Below, one piece after another: positions 9,518-17,500 of a stretch of DNA of 64,000 nt. The stretch's first letter is position 1, and each line of letters begins with the position of its first letter. The notes beneath the pieces are model-generated. The model had not been told where the DNA came from, did no database searches, and saw only the letters and a program-made list of their open reading frames with translations. Source of the DNA: Caenispirillum salinarum_A. GTDB taxonomy: Bacteria; Pseudomonadota; Alphaproteobacteria; Rhodospirillales; Rhodospirillaceae. The stretch lies in the NCBI RefSeq assembly GCF_044803115.1, contig NZ_CP085224.1, forward strand, positions 806,001 to 870,000, written 5' to 3'. The translations under genes and the position numbers were made by a program.

Positions 9518-10456
9518 ATGGACGCTCTCAACATCGGCATCGACGTCTCGAAGGATCGGTTGGACGTCGCCACCACCTCGCCTTCGATGGCCGCTTTCCA
9601 TGTTCCGCGCGATCATGGCGGGCTGTCGGATCTGGTCGAGCGATTGAAGCCGCTCGGCGCCGAGCGGATCGCGATCGAGGCCACTGGCGGCTTCGAGACC
9701 GTCGTCGCGGCAGCCCTGGCCGCCGCCGGCCTTCCGGTCGTCGTGGTCAATCCGGCGCGCGTGCGTGCCTTCGCCCAAGCCCTTGGGAAACGGGCCAAGA
9801 CCGATCCGATCGACGCTGCGGTGATCGCTCGTTTCGCCGAAGCCACCAAGCCTGAAGTGCGCCCGCTGCCTGACGCCGAGACCGAGGCGCTGGCCGATCT
9901 CGTCGCTCGCAGACGGCAGATCATTGCGATGATCGGTGCGGAGAACCAAAGGCTCAAACGGGCCTCTTCCCGGACGGCCAGGAGCATCAGGCGGCTGCTG
10001 AAAGCACTCGAGAAGGAACTCGCCGACATCGACCTGGACATCGACGACAGCATCCGCCGGTCGCCCAGCTGGCTGGAAAAAGTCGAGCTCCTCAAATCCG
10101 TTCCCGGCGTCGGCGACCAGATCGCTCGCACCCTGATCGCCGAACTGCCGGAACTCGGCACCCTCGACCGCCGGCAAATCGCCGCTCTGGTCGGCTTGGC
10201 GCCGTGGACGCGGCAATCCGGCAAATGGCGTGGCAAGAGCTTCATCGGCGGCGGCCGTGCCGCCGTCCGAACTGCCCTCTACATGGGGGCCCTCGTCGCC
10301 GCGCGGCACAATCCCCTGCTCAAGGGGTTTCGGGATCGCCTCGTCGCTCAGGGCAAACCCAAGCTCGTTGCCATCATCGCCGTCGCCCGCAAGCTCATCA
10401 CAATCCTCAATGCAATCATCCGGGAGGCCCAGCCATGGCGCGAGCAAATCGTTTGA
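9518..10456 (+). CDS. IS110-family transposase
   Basis: A 312-residue DEDD-type recombinase. The N-terminal RuvC-like domain begins MDALNIGIDVSKDRLDVA (first Asp) and continues with IEATGG (Glu) and KTDPIDAAVIARFA (Asp). A coiled central stretch follows. The C-terminal Transposase_20 domain has LKSVPGVGDQIARTLIAELPELG and GKWRGKSFIGGGRAAVRTALYM. ATG 9518 is chosen because it starts exactly at the conserved N-terminus; an upstream in-frame ATG at 9320 would add residues encoded by the structured leader. The gene appears intact, so the element may be active. Confidence 0.93.
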   Translation: MDALNIGIDVSKDRLDVATTSPSMAAFHVPRDHGGLSDLVERLKPLGAERIAIEATGGFETVVAAALAAAGLPVVVVNPARVRAFAQALGKRAKTDPIDAAVIARFAEATKPEVRPLPDAETEALADLVARRRQIIAMIGAENQRLKRASSRTARSIRRLLKALEKELADIDLDIDDSIRRSPSWLEKVELLKSVPGVGDQIARTLIAELPELGTLDRRQIAALVGLAPWTRQSGKWRGKSFIGGGRAAVRTALYMGALVAARHNPLLKGFRDRLVAQGKPKLVAIIAVARKLITILNAIIREAQPWREQIV

Positions 10457-10566
10457 CCGGAAAGACAGTCGCTCACACTCCCCGCCAGGACCCGGCGGGT
10501 CCTGGACCGGCTTGTTTGTTGAGCGGTGTTGGCCGACAATGGCGGCATGACGACGGAAAACCGCAC

Positions 10567-10965
10567 ATGACGCCCGTGGCCGACGCATGGCGCCGGCAGG
10601 CAGGGCGCGATTTGGCGCACGCTCGGAAGTCCTTCGAGATGGAGGATTTCGAGTGGGCCTGTAATGCTGCCCAGCAGTCGGTCGAGAAGTTGTTCAAGGC
10701 CGTCCTGATCGAGGCCGGGCATACGCCGCCCCGAACTCATGACCTCGTCGGGCTCGCTCGCGTTCTGGAGCAGGTCGGGCTTCTGACGGCGGAAGAGCGG
10801 CAGGACTTGGGCGCCCTCAATGAACTCAGCGATTTCGCGGTGACGGCGCGATATCCCATGGGCGATGCGTTGACAGCGCCGGGCGAGATGTTCGACGCCG
10901 ACCGCGCCACCCGCGCGTTGACGGTGGCCGAAGCGGCATGGTCCAAGTTCGGAGGTGCATCATGA
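10567..10965 (+). CDS. HEPN domain protein (putative toxin of HEPN/MNT pair)
   Basis: A 132-residue all-helical HEPN-domain protein. Family features include AAQQSVEKLFKAVLIEAG, the THDL motif near residue 57 and the TARYP motif near residue 95. HEPN partners of small nucleotidyltransferases are often RNase toxins. However, the catalytic R-x4-6-H motif is not evident here, so nuclease activity is uncertain. The tyrosine of ARYP is a conceivable AMPylation site by analogy with HepT. The stop overlaps the start of the nucleotidyltransferase gene (ATGA), indicating a two-gene operon, which follows the IS110 element and ends at a strong terminator. Confidence 0.85.
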   Translation: MTPVADAWRRQAGRDLAHARKSFEMEDFEWACNAAQQSVEKLFKAVLIEAGHTPPRTHDLVGLARVLEQVGLLTAEERQDLGALNELSDFAVTARYPMGDALTAPGEMFDADRATRALTVAEAAWSKFGGAS

Positions 10966-11306
10966 CACTCCCCCTGGACCTCGCCGCCCGCGCCAAGGCC
11001 TCCCGCGAGCGTATCCGCGGCGAAATCCTGTCCTGGCTGCGCGAGGCCCTGCCCGCCGCCGACAAGGGGTCGCGCGTGGCGCGAATGGTCGTGTTCGGCT
11101 CGGTCGCGCGCGGGGACTTCCATGGCCTGTCCGACGTGGACCTCGCGGTCATCGGCGAGGGCGTTCGGCCCGGCGACCTGGATACGGCGGCGCTTCTGCC
11201 GCTGGAGCGCCCTGTGGATGTCATCTATCTGGACCCCGCCCGCGACCCGCACATGATGGCGGAGATCGACCGCGACGGCGTCACCGTCTGGCACCGCCCC
11301 ACTTGA
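10962..11306 (+). CDS. Minimal nucleotidyltransferase (MNT), putative antitoxin
   Basis: A 114-residue Pol-beta-type nucleotidyltransferase. It has the signature FGSVARGDFHGLSDVDLAV, that is G-S followed by ten residues and D-x-D, with a third acidic residue likely in VDVIYLD. In characterised HEPN/MNT pairs this enzyme AMPylates and silences the HEPN partner. The start at 10962 is chosen because it overlaps the HEPN stop and has GGAGGTG just upstream. Confidence 0.87.
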   Translation: MTLPLDLAARAKASRERIRGEILSWLREALPAADKGSRVARMVVFGSVARGDFHGLSDVDLAVIGEGVRPGDLDTAALLPLERPVDVIYLDPARDPHMMAEIDRDGVTVWHRPT

Positions 11307-11317
11307 CCGCAGGGGGT

Positions 11318-11348
11318 CCGGGGGAGGCGCGGCGCCTCCCCCGGTTTT
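11318..11348 (+). terminator. Intrinsic terminator after HEPN/MNT genes
   Basis: Long GC-rich inverted repeat (CCGGGGGAGGCG against CGCCTCCCCCGG) followed by TTTT. It closes the two-gene operon before the convergent uspA gene. Confidence 0.85.
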
Positions 11349-11422
11349 CATCGGCGCAGCGCGCCGAAGCATCGCTCAAGCCGCCAAAGCCTTCCCTCAC
11401 CGCACCAGCGCCCGAACACCCC

Positions 11423-12277
11423 TCAATCCGCCGGCGGCACCACCAGCACGTCGCAGGGGGATTCGTGGATGAGGTGGTCGGCGGTGCCTCCGAAGGCGGC
11501 GCGGAAGGGGGAGGTGTCTCCGATTGAGCCGATGGTGGCCAGGTCCGCCGCGAATCGTTGCAGCCGTGCCACCAGCGCCGGGCCGGCCTGTCCTTCCGTG
11601 ATTTCCAGCGGCAGGCGGGCGCCGCTTGCCCGACGCAGGCGGTGGAGCAGGGGGTAGAGGGCGTCTTCCTCGCGCGCCCGGCTGTCGGCTTCGTAGTCGC
11701 CGGTGGCGGGCATGAGGGCGGGCAGGATGGGATCGGTCACATGCACCGCTTCCGTCGTCGCCTCGGGCCACCACGCCAGCGCGTGTTCCAGGGCGCGGGC
11801 GGCGGCGGGCGAGGTGTCGAGTGCGGCCATCACGTGGCGGTAGGGGCCTCGGAACCCGGCCTTGACCACCAGCACGGGCACGTGGCTCAGGCGCATGACG
11901 CGGTTGGCGGTGGCGCCGAAGACGATGGAGCGGAACCGCCCCGGCCGCGAGGCCCCCAGCACGATCAGCCCGGCAGCGGAGGATTCGGCGTGGCGGATGA
12001 TTTCCTCGATGTCGACGCCCGAGGTGATGCGCACGTCCCATCGCACGTCGGTGTTGTCGGTCAGGGCGGCGACCTGTTCGCGCAGGATGCGTTCGGCCTG
12101 CAGGTGGTGGGCGTCGCGCAGGGCCGGCGGCAGGTCCTGGTCGACGACGTGCAGCACCTCCAGCTCGGCGCCGGTTTCGCGCGCCATGTGGACGGCGCGG
12201 GTGAGCGACCGGTCGGCGCGGGCCGACAGGTCGGTGGCCATGAGGATGGCGGCGGGGCGGGCGACATCAGGAGACAT
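11423..12277 (-). CDS. Universal stress protein with two Usp domains
   Basis: A 284-residue tandem UspA protein. The first domain (about 10-145) ends with a nucleotide-loop-like GASRPGRFRSIVFGATANRV. The second (about 155-284) ends with GSIGDTSPFRAAFGGTADHL and VLVV. Start at 12277 (MSPDVARPAA) removes a low-complexity N-terminal read-through and overlaps the end of the antiporter gene by 11 bases, so the two are translationally coupled. Usp proteins bind ATP or small ligands and modulate stress responses. Coupling to a cation antiporter suggests it may regulate that transporter (inference). Confidence 0.88.
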   Translation of the reverse strand: MSPDVARPAAILMATDLSARADRSLTRAVHMARETGAELEVLHVVDQDLPPALRDAHHLQAERILREQVAALTDNTDVRWDVRITSGVDIEEIIRHAESSAAGLIVLGASRPGRFRSIVFGATANRVMRLSHVPVLVVKAGFRGPYRHVMAALDTSPAAARALEHALAWWPEATTEAVHVTDPILPALMPATGDYEADSRAREEDALYPLLHRLRRASGARLPLEITEGQAGPALVARLQRFAADLATIGSIGDTSPFRAAFGGTADHLIHESPCDVLVVPPAD

Positions 12278-14024
12278 CGGCGGCGACTCCCTTGGCGAGG
12301 GGGGTAACGGTGTTCGGCGCGGCGGCTTCGGCGTGGTCGGGGTTCCCGGCGTCGGCGATGACTTCCACCGCGCGGCGGGCGGCATCGGCATAGGGCAGCA
12401 GCACCACGTCGGCGCCGGCACGCTTCAGGCGGGCGGCATCGGCGGCGGAATGCGCGGTGGCGGCGATGCGCCCGCCATACCCTCCGGCCCGCAGGGCGCG
12501 CACGTTGGTTTCGCTGGGGTCGGACGCGCCGGGCACCGGGCGCACGGCGGGGACGGCCAGGATCACCCAATTGGCGGTGGAGAGCGGCAGGGTCTCGGCG
12601 AAGTCGGGGTCGCTGGCGTCGCCGTAAACCACCGACCATCCGGCCTCGCGCCGCTCGCGCACCACCTCGGGGTCGAAGTCCACGCCCAGGACGGCAATGT
12701 CCCGCCGCGCAAGCCCGCGCACGATGTTGCTGCCGTAGCGCCCGAGGCCGAAGAGGATGACGTCCGGCCGCGCCTCCACGGCCTCGTCGTCCGGGCCGGC
12801 CTCGCGGTGGGCCACCTTGCGCTCGAACGGGCCGAGCACGGGCTCAAGCCAGCGGTACAGGCGGTGGGAGTAGAGGATCATATAGGTGGACAGGCCGATG
12901 GTCACGATGCCCACCAGCGTCACCAGCCCGACGTCGGCGCCGGTGACGTGGCCGAGGGTCAGGCCCATGGCCATGAAGATGAGCGAGAACTCGCTGATCT
13001 GGGCCACCGTCAGTCCGGCCAGGAAGCCGGTGCGCTTGCGGTAGCCCATCACGCCCATGATGACCAGCACGATCAGCGGGTTGCCGATCAGCACGAAGGC
13101 CGAGAGCGCCAGCGCGGGCACGATCTGGTCGCCGACGGTGGTCACGTCCATGTGGCTGCCAAGCGAAATGAAGAAGAACAGCAGCATGAAGTCCCGCAGC
13201 GGGTTCAGGCGGGCTCCGATGACGTCGCGGTAGGGCGTGGAGGCGAGCGCCACGCCGGCCAGGAAGGCCCCCAGCTCCATGCTGAAGCCCAGCAGGTCGG
13301 CGCCCGAGGCAAACGCGACCGCCAACCCGACGGCCAGCAGCACCATCAGTTCCTGCGAACGCGCGATGCGGTCGAACATGGGCCGCGCGAGGTAGCGGAT
13401 GAACAGCGCCACGCCGCCCACCATCAGCACGCCCTTGCCGACGACCTCGGCCACGCGCAGCGCGATGCCGCCGGCGCCGAGCGCCTCGCCATTGGCCGTG
13501 CCGGTCCCGGCGGCGAGTGCGGAGACGATCACCATCACCAGCACCACCACGATGTCCTGCACGATCAGGAAGCCGAGCGCGACGCGGCCGTGCAGGGCGT
13601 CGATCTCGCCCTTGTCGGACAGCAGCTTGACGATGATGATGGTCGACGAAAAGGTGATGGCGACGGCGATATACAGGCTCGCCAGCGGGTCCATGCCCAG
13701 CCACAGGCATATGAAAAAGCCGATGACGGAGGTGAACAACACCTGCCCCAGGCCCGTCGTCAGCGCCACCGCGCCCATGGTGCGGATCAGGTGCAGGTCC
13801 AGCTTCAGGCCGACGACGAACAGCAGGATGGCGATGCCGAACTTCGCCAGCACGTCCAGGTGTTCCGACGCCGTGGCTATGTCCAGCACCGACGGCCCGG
13901 CCAGGATGCCGGCGGCGATGAACGACACGACCAAAGGTTGCTTCAGCACCAGGCCGACCGCGCCCACGGCCGCCGCGAACAGCAGCACGACGGAAAGTTC
14001 GTGAAAAACGTTGTCCAGTCCCAT
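12267..14024 (-). CDS. KefB-type cation:proton antiporter with RCK domain
   Basis: Inner-membrane CPA2 antiporter of 585 residues. About twelve hydrophobic segments fill residues 5-385, including FIAAGILAGPSVL and FGIAILLFVVGLKLDL, typical of Kef and related exchangers. A cytosolic TrkA-N nucleotide-binding domain follows from about residue 410, with VILFGLGRYGSNIVRGLA, then GVDFDPEVV and VYGDASDPDF. It probably exchanges K+ or Na+ for H+. The downstream uspA overlaps its stop. A long antisense ORF over this gene is a codon-bias shadow. Confidence 0.9.
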   Translation of the reverse strand: MGLDNVFHELSVVLLFAAAVGAVGLVLKQPLVVSFIAAGILAGPSVLDIATASEHLDVLAKFGIAILLFVVGLKLDLHLIRTMGAVALTTGLGQVLFTSVIGFFICLWLGMDPLASLYIAVAITFSSTIIIVKLLSDKGEIDALHGRVALGFLIVQDIVVVLVMVIVSALAAGTGTANGEALGAGGIALRVAEVVGKGVLMVGGVALFIRYLARPMFDRIARSQELMVLLAVGLAVAFASGADLLGFSMELGAFLAGVALASTPYRDVIGARLNPLRDFMLLFFFISLGSHMDVTTVGDQIVPALALSAFVLIGNPLIVLVIMGVMGYRKRTGFLAGLTVAQISEFSLIFMAMGLTLGHVTGADVGLVTLVGIVTIGLSTYMILYSHRLYRWLEPVLGPFERKVAHREAGPDDEAVEARPDVILFGLGRYGSNIVRGLARRDIAVLGVDFDPEVVRERREAGWSVVYGDASDPDFAETLPLSTANWVILAVPAVRPVPGASDPSETNVRALRAGGYGGRIAATAHSAADAARLKRAGADVVLLPYADAARRAVEVIADAGNPDHAEAAAPNTVTPLAKGVAADVS

Positions 14025-14139
14025 CCCGGAGCAGTCCCCTCCCCATAGCCCTTACCCACTCTATGGGTGCCGGCCGGTCCGTTTCAATCGTCCGGCCGGT
14101 TAAAGGTAAGGCTCGTTCGGACCCAGTGGGACCTACGGG

Positions 14140-14568
14140 TTACGCCCGCGCCGGAGGGATGGAGTAGGTGCCCGTGCAGTTGGCGATGGGGCGGCCGTCG
14201 TCTTCGGCGGTGATGCGCACGCCGGCGACGACCAGGCGCTTGCCGGCCTTTAGCGTGCGGCCGTGGGCGACGACGCTGCTCGCGCCGGGCGTGTCGACCA
14301 CGTCGACGGACATGCTGGTGGTCACGGCCAGCGCCACGGACCCCACATGGCTGAGCACGACGGCATAGAGCGTCAGGTCGGCCAGCGCCATGAGGACAGG
14401 CTCGGCCATGCGGTCGCGGTTGGGGCCGCGCAGCAGGTCGGGCCGCTGGGCGACGCGCAGGGTCGCCTCGCCGGTGCCGATGGACACGGTCTCGATGCCG
14501 AAGACGGGCACGAAGGGCGCGTCGGCCTTGATGATCTTCTGGAATTCGGGAAGGGTGATGGCGCTCAT
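14140..14568 (-). CDS. Hotdog-fold thioesterase, PaaI-like
   Basis: A 142-residue hotdog protein, with LLRGPNRDRMAEPVLMALADLTLYAVV around the region that carries the catalytic acid in PaaI-type acyl-CoA thioesterases, and SMSVDVVDTPGASSVVAHGRTLKAGKRLVV in the following strands. It probably hydrolyses an acyl-CoA, substrate unknown. The intergenic DNA upstream (14025-14139) has CCGGCCGG repeats forming a hairpin between it and the antiporter gene. Confidence 0.75.
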   Translation of the reverse strand: MSAITLPEFQKIIKADAPFVPVFGIETVSIGTGEATLRVAQRPDLLRGPNRDRMAEPVLMALADLTLYAVVLSHVGSVALAVTTSMSVDVVDTPGASSVVAHGRTLKAGKRLVVAGVRITAEDDGRPIANCTGTYSIPPARA

Positions 14569-14613
14569 GGCATCAGCCTATCACCGGTCGCCGGCCCGGC
14601 ACAGTCCTGCTTG

Positions 14614-14907
14614 TCATTCCGCCGGCACCGTGTAATCGACCGCCAGGCGCATGTCGCGCAGGGGGCGGACGCGGCGGATGCTTTCCTGGTAGAGCGGATG
14701 CGCCTTGTAGGCGGCCAGGGCTTCGGCGTCATCGAACTCGCCGTAGACCACCACGTCCGGCTCGTCGGACAGGGCATCGTGGCGTTCGTTCACGGCCACT
14801 TCCAGAAGCCGGGCGTGGGGGATGTCGCGCAGAATGGACAGGCCGTCGCGGATGGCGGGAATGTCGGCGGGGTCCTTGGCGGAAAACAGGACGATGTGAC
14901 GCAGCAT
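14614..14907 (-). CDS. Dabb (stress-responsive A/B barrel) domain protein
   Basis: A 97-residue protein starting MLRHIVLFSAKDPADIP, with FDDAEALAAYKAHPLYQE and VRPLRDMRLAVDY. This is the dimeric alpha/beta-barrel (Dabb) pattern of ferredoxin-like folds. Function is not predictable; relatives range from stress proteins to small enzymes. Start 14907 is preferred over an upstream in-frame ATG because the family begins at this Met. Confidence 0.8.
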   Translation of the reverse strand: MLRHIVLFSAKDPADIPAIRDGLSILRDIPHARLLEVAVNERHDALSDEPDVVVYGEFDDAEALAAYKAHPLYQESIRRVRPLRDMRLAVDYTVPAE

Positions 14908-14976
14908 GGCGAACGGTGCGGCCTCTCGGCAGTCAGGATCAGATCGCATCCTGCCGCGCCGCACCATGGAAGTCCA

Positions 14977-15594
14977 TCACCCGCCGCCGCGCCGGCGCTC
15001 GCGCCGGGCCAGCAGGTAGAAGCCGATGCCCGTCACGCCCATGATCCAGCCGAGCCCGCCCAGGACGTCCTGAAGGCGCAGGCGGTCTTCCTGGGCGGCC
15101 ATCTGCTCGCGCAGCGGGTTGACCTGGGCCGCCACGGCGCGGGCGACGACGGCCTCCAGGGCGGCTTCCGACATGGCCGGTGCCGCGGCCTCCTGCGCCG
15201 GCTGCGCTTCGGCCGCCGGGGTCCCCCGGGGTGCGGCGGACGCACCCTCCGGTCCCGGCAGGGTGGGCGGCAACTGCGCGGCGGTGATGCGGAAGGTGGC
15301 GCGGTGGCCGTCGCCGGTATCGACCTCCAGCAGGTGGTCGACGCGGCGGGTGGCCTCCAGCGAGAAACGGCCCTCGGCATCGGTGACGGCCGTTCCCAGC
15401 GCCGCGCCGTCCGGCCCGGTCGCCGTGACGTCGGCGCCGGAGACCCGCCCGCCGCCGGGAACGTAGACGGTGCCCGTGATGGCGGTGCCCTCCGTCGTCG
15501 CGAACAGCTTGATCTTGTGGGCCCAGGCGGGCGGCGCGGCCGTCAGCGCCAGCAGCAGGACGGCCAGCGCCGTCAGAAGCGGGATCGCGCGCAT
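14977..15594 (-). CDS. Co/Ni uptake accessory protein, NikL-like
   Basis: A 205-residue exported protein. It has a signal peptide ending around APPAWAH, then a carboxypeptidase-regulatory-like beta domain (AITGTVYVPGGGRVSGADVTATGPDG). An Ala/Pro-rich spacer, an amphipathic helix and a C-terminal membrane segment (LGGLGWIMGVTGIGFYLLA) capped by Arg residues complete it. This layout fits the L component of K-L-M type nickel/cobalt uptake systems. Its ATG overlaps the cbiM stop (ATGA at 15594). Confidence 0.75.
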   Translation of the reverse strand: MRAIPLLTALAVLLLALTAAPPAWAHKIKLFATTEGTAITGTVYVPGGGRVSGADVTATGPDGAALGTAVTDAEGRFSLEATRRVDHLLEVDTGDGHRATFRITAAQLPPTLPGPEGASAAPRGTPAAEAQPAQEAAAPAMSEAALEAVVARAVAAQVNPLREQMAAQEDRLRLQDVLGGLGWIMGVTGIGFYLLARRERRRGGG

Positions 15595-16232
15595 CAGGCG
15601 TTGCTCCCCACGGCCGGCACGGGCTGCGGCGCGGGGCGTGCCCACAGGGCGTCCGGCTTGACGCGGGCCAGCAGGGAGATGGCGGCGGCCGTCACCACGC
15701 CTTCGACCACCATCACCGGCAGGTGGGCCAGCACCACCAGCTTGGCCGCCGGCACAAACGCCGCGCCCGAGGCCGCCAGGGCCACCGCCGCGCCCAGGGC
15801 CGAGAGGGCGATGGCGAGCGCCCCGCAGGCGAAGCCGGCCGCCCAGGCGCCCCGGCCGCGCGTCACCAGGTCGCGGAACAGGTGGTGGACGACGATCGCG
15901 GGCAGGCCGATCAGCACCAGGTTGACCCCCAGCGTGGTCACGCCCCCGAAACCGAAGAACGCCGCCTGCAGCAGCAGCGCCACCGCCATGGCGGGCAAGG
16001 CGCTCCAGCCCAGCAGCAGGCCCATGAGCCCGTTCGCCAGCAGGTGGGCGCTCGACGGGCCGACGGGCACGTGGATGAGGGAGGCGACGAAGAACGCCGC
16101 CCCCACCACCGCCGCCTTGGGCATGTCGTCGGCCTTCAGCTTCGTCAGGCCGTAGCCCACACCGGCGGCGGCCAGGGCGGTGCAGCCCGCGATGACGGGC
16201 GCGCTCACGACGCCCTCCACCATATGAACCAT
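15594..16232 (-). CDS. cbiM: Cobalt/nickel ECF transporter S-component CbiM
   Basis: Integral membrane metal-binding component, 212 residues, with about seven hydrophobic segments. FVASLIHVPVGPSSAHLLANGL contains the conserved His-rich loop, and AIVVHHLFR follows. The N-terminus reads MVHMVEG, so the conserved metal-ligand histidine is residue 3 rather than 2. A GGAGT site nine bases upstream of ATG 16232 supports this start. Met removal would leave Val-His at the mature N-terminus, restoring His2. It sits in an operon with DUF4198 upstream (7-base gap) and the NikL-like gene. No cbiQ or cbiO gene follows. Confidence 0.9.
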   Translation of the reverse strand: MVHMVEGVVSAPVIAGCTALAAAGVGYGLTKLKADDMPKAAVVGAAFFVASLIHVPVGPSSAHLLANGLMGLLLGWSALPAMAVALLLQAAFFGFGGVTTLGVNLVLIGLPAIVVHHLFRDLVTRGRGAWAAGFACGALAIALSALGAAVALAASGAAFVPAAKLVVLAHLPVMVVEGVVTAAAISLLARVKPDALWARPAPQPVPAVGSNA

Positions 16233-16239
16233 GGTGTTG

Positions 16240-17007
16240 TTACTCCATGTCGCGGACGTTGACCCACATCAGCCCGCCTTCCTCCAGCGGCACCATGTCG
16301 CCATCGGGGTTGGCCACCGGGTCGTCGGCCTCCTCCAGGGCGGCGAAGCCCCACCAGCCGGCGCGCGGCATGGCGTAGGAGAACACGCCGTCCGGCCCGG
16401 CCTTGATGACCTGGGTGACGAAGGCGTCCGCCGGCGCGGTGACGGAGCCGTCGTTGCGCCATTCCACCTCCACCTCGGCGAAAGGCACCGGCTCGCCGTC
16501 CTTGCGCACGATGCCGCGGAAGACGTTGCCCGTCCACAGGCCGTAGGGGCGCGCCAGCGGCTCGATCTCCACCGGCAGGCCGACCAGGGCATCCCAGCCT
16601 TCCTGGGCGTCGAAGGCGTCGACGACGACCTTGGCGTGGTGGACGATCATCTTGCCTTCGGCCGGCTCCCAGTACGGCGCGGGGGTGATGAAAAAGACGT
16701 AATCGGCCGGCATGGTGACCGCGTGGGACAGCGTGTAGGCCGTCTTGCCGTCGATGGTGCGGGCCTCCGCCGCATTCGTCAGGTCGGTGACCGCGCCATC
16801 GGCCAGCACGCCGATGCGCTGCGGCGCGCCCATGTCCATGAGCGGGCCCTGTTCCATGGGGTGCGTGAAGCGGATGTCCAGGTCGACCGTCGTGCCGGTT
16901 TCCGGCGTCAGGATGTCGGCGGACGGGATGATTTCCTGGAAGTGGGCAGCGGCCGGCTGGGCGGCGGAGAGAAGGGCGGCGGCAAGCGCCGTGATGCCGA
17001 GACGCAT
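16240..17007 (-). CDS. Periplasmic DUF4198 metal-uptake protein (NikK-like)
   Basis: A 255-residue secreted protein. The signal peptide MRLGITALAAALLSAAQPAAA is followed by HFQEIIPSADILTPETGTTV, typical of DUF4198 proteins linked to Co/Ni ECF transporters. It has a predicted beta-sandwich body and a conserved C-terminal EGGLMWVNVRDME. ATG 17007 is chosen over 17025 because AAAGGA is well spaced before it. First gene after the cobalamin riboswitch, so cobalt is the likelier metal. Probably captures or relays metal in the periplasm. Confidence 0.85.
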   Translation of the reverse strand: MRLGITALAAALLSAAQPAAAHFQEIIPSADILTPETGTTVDLDIRFTHPMEQGPLMDMGAPQRIGVLADGAVTDLTNAAEARTIDGKTAYTLSHAVTMPADYVFFITPAPYWEPAEGKMIVHHAKVVVDAFDAQEGWDALVGLPVEIEPLARPYGLWTGNVFRGIVRKDGEPVPFAEVEVEWRNDGSVTAPADAFVTQVIKAGPDGVFSYAMPRAGWWGFAALEEADDPVANPDGDMVPLEEGGLMWVNVRDME

Positions 17008-17145
17008 CGTGCGGTGTCCTTTCATGGCTCGTCCGCCCGGCACGGAGATCCGGCGGGGGCGGTGGCGTGACATCGGGTTCAGCGCGCCACCGCTGCGGAC
17101 AGAACCGGACCAATGGCACACCCCGGCCATCGGAAAGGCGACGCT

Positions 17146-17356
17146 TGCGCCGGCAGGTCTCCTGGCTTGCGGGTCGTCGTCTCCATCCGCGGCCTTCCCG
17201 GCTGTGCCAGTGGCCATGGTTTCGGGTGGGGCGGAGACTCGCCGCGCACAGTTGCGGGGGCAGCCACGGCTCGGCGGGGTGGAAGCGGTTGTCCCAGGCC
17301 CTGCCGTCCCGTGTTCCCTTTCAATCCCGTTTCCGGGAACCGGCACCGGCGCAACC
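17146..17356 (-). promoter_or_regulatory. Cobalamin riboswitch
   Basis: On the minus strand the leader contains the class hallmarks in order: CCGGTTCCCGGAAACGGGA, GGGAACACGGG, the core GCTGCCCCCGCAACTGT, then GCCACTGG, and finally the B12 box AGCCAGGAGACCTGCCGGC near 17148-17168. It lies about 140 bases upstream of the DUF4198-cbiM-nikL-like operon, on its coding strand. Adenosylcobalamin binding would shut the operon down. Confidence 0.95.
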
Positions 17357-17500
17357 CTAGCAGAGCAGACGGGCTGCCTCAACGACGGGGTGCGGAGTGC
17401 GCACGATCGGGCCGTTGTCGAGGAACCTCCACCGCTGTCCGCGCGTAAGGCGAGAAGAGACATTCCCCCATACGGCCCAGGCCGGAAGGACCCGAAATCC

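Larger units (their letters stand above)
9300..10550 (+). mobile_element. IS110-family insertion sequence (ends approximate)
   Basis: A single transposase gene with a structured, non-coding 5' segment of about 200 bases. IS110 elements usually lack terminal inverted repeats, so the borders cannot be set precisely here. The left end lies after the ecm stop (9288) and the right end before the HEPN gene (10567). A 9-bp hairpin (arms 10485-10493 and 10497-10505) followed by T-rich DNA may terminate the transposase transcript. No target duplication was recognised. Confidence 0.75.

Noticed and set aside
11862..14048. 728-residue ORF antisense to the antiporter gene
   Set aside because: Shadow frame; composition dominated by His, Gln, Asp repeats and no recognisable domain, while the minus strand encodes a clear KefB-type protein.
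14071..14102. CCGGCCGG inverted repeats upstream of the hotdog gene as a riboswitch
   Set aside because: Simple palindromic GC repeats without a multi-helix core; most likely a plain hairpin.
17415..17445. GGAAC followed 16-17 bases later by CGTA, like a general-stress sigma promoter
   Set aside because: Second half deviates from CGTT and no supporting context; chance occurrence is likely in this GC-rich DNA.
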